From: Methanosarcinaceae archaeon
GTDB lineage: Archaea; Halobacteriota; Methanosarcinia; Methanosarcinales; Methanosarcinaceae
Assembly (NCBI GenBank): GCA_020793555.1
Contig: DQIO01000199.1
Location: forward strand, 1 to 6,990
DNA length: 6,990 bases
Direction of reading: 5' to 3'
Shown: in pieces, positions 5,282 to 6,990 of the stretch
Layout: every line of letters starts with the position of its first letter
How positions within the stretch are numbered: position 1 is the first letter of the stretch
The notes under the pieces: generated by a model
What the model saw: only the letters and a program-made list of their open reading frames with translations
Told to the model about the DNA's origin: nothing
Databases searched by the model: none
Translations under genes and position numbers: made by a program

Positions 5282-6990
5282 ATGCAAAAGCGAGAGGACA
5301 TTCACAAAGTACTAATTATAGGGTCCGGTCCGATACTCATCGGCCAGGCCGCAGAATTCGACTATTCCGGCACACAGGCCTGCAAGGCTCTGCGCCAGCT
5401 TGGTTATGAGATCGTGCTCGTAAATTCAAACCCTGCAACCATCATGACCGATCCGGGCATGGCAGATACCACTTATATCGAGCCTCTAAATATTGAAACA
5501 TTAGAAAAGATCATCGAAAAGGAGCGTCCTGACGCATTGCTGCCAAACCTTGGCGGTCAGAAAGCCCTTAACCTATCCTTTGAACTTGATGAACAAGGGA
5601 TATTGGAAAAATACGGCGTTGAGATCATCGGCGTACAGGTCGATGCGATCAAAAGAGGCGAGGATCGTACTATTTTTAAAGAGACTATGGACAGTGTCGG
5701 TGTTGAGACTGCCCTCAGTGATGCAACCTTCAGTGTTGAGGGAGCAGAAAGAATCGCAAAGGAGATTGGCTACCCTGTGGTTATCCGACCCGCATATACT
5801 ATGGGCGGTACAGGCGGCGGATTCGCCTATAATGTTGATGAACTCCGTTCCATTGCCGCGCGGGGTATCGCTGCCAGTCACATTGGCCAGATACTTGTGG
5901 AAGAATCCGTGCTCGGCTGGGAGGAACTCGAACTTGAGGTCGTGCGGGATGCAAACGGTAACAAGATCACGGTCTGTTTCATTGAGAATATCGATGCCAT
6001 GGGCGTCCACACAGGGGACAGTTTCTGTTCCGCTCCAATGCTCACGATCGATCAGGCACTTCAGGATCGCCTTCAGGATTATTCCTATCGTATAGTTGAT
6101 GCAATTGGTGTGACCGGTGGTACTAATGTGCAATTCGCACATGATCCAGAGACAGGACGTGTGGTTGTAATTGAGATCAATCCCCGTACTTCACGCTCAT
6201 CGGCACTCGCTTCAAAAGCAACAGGATTCCCGATTGCACTTGTGTCTGCAAAACTCGCAGGCGGCTTGCTGCTTGAAGACATCCCATATTGGCGAGACGG
6301 TACACTTGAAAAATACACGCCATCAGGCGACTATGTTGTCATAAAATTTGCGCGCTGGGCATTTGAGAAATTCCCGGGTGCGATAGACCAACTTGGCACA
6401 CAGATGCGCGCTGTCGGGGAGGCAATGAGCATAGGCAAGAATTACAAGGAAGCATTCCTAAAAGCCATCCGTTCACTGGAAACAGGCCGTTACGGGCTTG
6501 GATTTGTAAAGAACTTCAACGAACTTCCACTTGATGAATTGCGAAAACTTCTGGTGGAACCTTCATCCATGCGTCAGTTCATCATATATGAAGCCATGCG
6601 AAAAGGCATGCCAATAGATGAATTGTTTGAGATGACCCATATCAAACACTGGTTCCTGCAGCAGATGAAGGAACTGGTGGAACTGGAAGAGGAAGTGCTC
6701 AAACACAAAGGCGGCAAGGTCCCTGACGATCTGCTCATCCAGGCAAAGAAGGATGGATTTTCAGACAAGTATCTGGGTCAGATCCTTGATATGCCGGAAA
6801 AGACGATACGAGAGCAGCGCCTGTCCCTTGGATTGAAACAGGCGTGGAACATTGTACCGGTCAGTGGTACAGAGGATGCAGCCTACTATTATTCTACCTA
6901 CAATGCAGATGATGAGGTGCCTGTATCTAACAATAAGAAGATAATGATCATCGGCGGCGGACCGAACAGGATCGGACAGGGTATTGAGTT
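5282..6990 (+). CDS. carB: Carbamoyl-phosphate synthase large subunit (N-terminal half, runs off the window)
   Basis: CarB makes carbamoyl phosphate from bicarbonate, ammonia delivered by CarA, and two ATP, feeding pyrimidine and arginine synthesis. The frame is open for 569 codons to the window edge; the full enzyme is about 1070 residues. Seen in order: the N-terminal IGSGPILIGQAAEFDYSG, the ATP-grasp glycine loop MGGTGGG (174-180), the segment VHTGDSFCSAPMLTI, and the metal/ATP-binding EINPRTSRSSALASKATG, with E298 and N300 near their E. coli positions. The oligomerisation domain follows, and from about residue 554 the second synthetase half opens with IMIIGGGPNRIGQGIE. The wording (FCSAPMLTI, INPRTSRSS) is archaeal in style. 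AAGGTGA at 5271-5277 supports the start. carA, often next door, is not immediately upstream and may follow carB or lie elsewhere. Confidence 0.97.
   Translation, partial: MQKREDIHKVLIIGSGPILIGQAAEFDYSGTQACKALRQLGYEIVLVNSNPATIMTDPGMADTTYIEPLNIETLEKIIEKERPDALLPNLGGQKALNLSFELDEQGILEKYGVEIIGVQVDAIKRGEDRTIFKETMDSVGVETALSDATFSVEGAERIAKEIGYPVVIRPAYTMGGTGGGFAYNVDELRSIAARGIAASHIGQILVEESVLGWEELELEVVRDANGNKITVCFIENIDAMGVHTGDSFCSAPMLTIDQALQDRLQDYSYRIVDAIGVTGGTNVQFAHDPETGRVVVIEINPRTSRSSALASKATGFPIALVSAKLAGGLLLEDIPYWRDGTLEKYTPSGDYVVIKFARWAFEKFPGAIDQLGTQMRAVGEAMSIGKNYKEAFLKAIRSLETGRYGLGFVKNFNELPLDELRKLLVEPSSMRQFIIYEAMRKGMPIDELFEMTHIKHWFLQQMKELVELEEEVLKHKGGKVPDDLLIQAKKDGFSDKYLGQILDMPEKTIREQRLSLGLKQAWNIVPVSGTEDAAYYYSTYNADDEVPVSNNKKIMIIGGGPNRIGQGIE

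Noticed and set aside
5573..6142. Minus-strand 189-codon frame and an overlapping plus-strand 181-codon frame at 5550-6095
   Set aside because: Both lie inside carB, whose frame is continuous and carries all family motifs. They are out-of-frame shadows.
1..6990. CRISPR array, tRNA or rRNA genes
   Set aside because: No regularly spaced repeats, cloverleaf-type sequence or rRNA-like conserved blocks were seen on either strand.

Overview
The window most likely comes from a methanogenic, or closely related methane-oxidising, archaeon of the Methanosarcinales type. Evidence is an intact hdrC-hdrB pair for a soluble CoB-CoM heterodisulfide reductase, an archaeal-type CarB, AT-rich TATA-box promoters, short leaders with GGTGA/GGAG ribosome binding sites, and oligo-T tracts instead of classic hairpin terminators. 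No rRNA, tRNA, CRISPR array or intact mobile element was found. Genus cannot be fixed from the sequence alone.

Layout from left to right. Positions 1-343 hold no gene I can support, but carry a TATA box inside an inverted repeat, flanked by two 21-bp near-identical direct repeats. A two-gene plus-strand cassette follows (344-2172): an OLD/AAA15-type ATPase whose stop overlaps the start of a DUF3226-type TOPRIM protein. It looks like an accessory, defence-like or repair-like module. A short convergent spacer (2173-2347) separates it from a minus-strand operon read from 4401 down to 2348: hdrC, hdrB, then a broken gene. The broken gene joins an HdrA-like N-terminal segment to an MvhD-like C-terminal domain and is interrupted by two single-base frame breaks. 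A roughly 300-bp divergent spacer (4402-4716) carries promoters for hdrC (minus) and for a small three-helix membrane protein (plus, 4717-5151). The first half of carB (5282 to the window end, still open) closes the window.

Functionally, HdrC and HdrB carry electrons to CoM-S-S-CoB. They normally need the flavoprotein HdrA, which is not present in working form here, so a partner must be encoded elsewhere. CarB makes carbamoyl phosphate for pyrimidine and arginine synthesis; its partner CarA is not in the window. The ATPase/TOPRIM cassette has no visible link to these housekeeping genes and is the best candidate for a poorly described system. The broken HdrA/MvhD-like gene, whose MvhD part has no cysteine at all, is the second point of interest.
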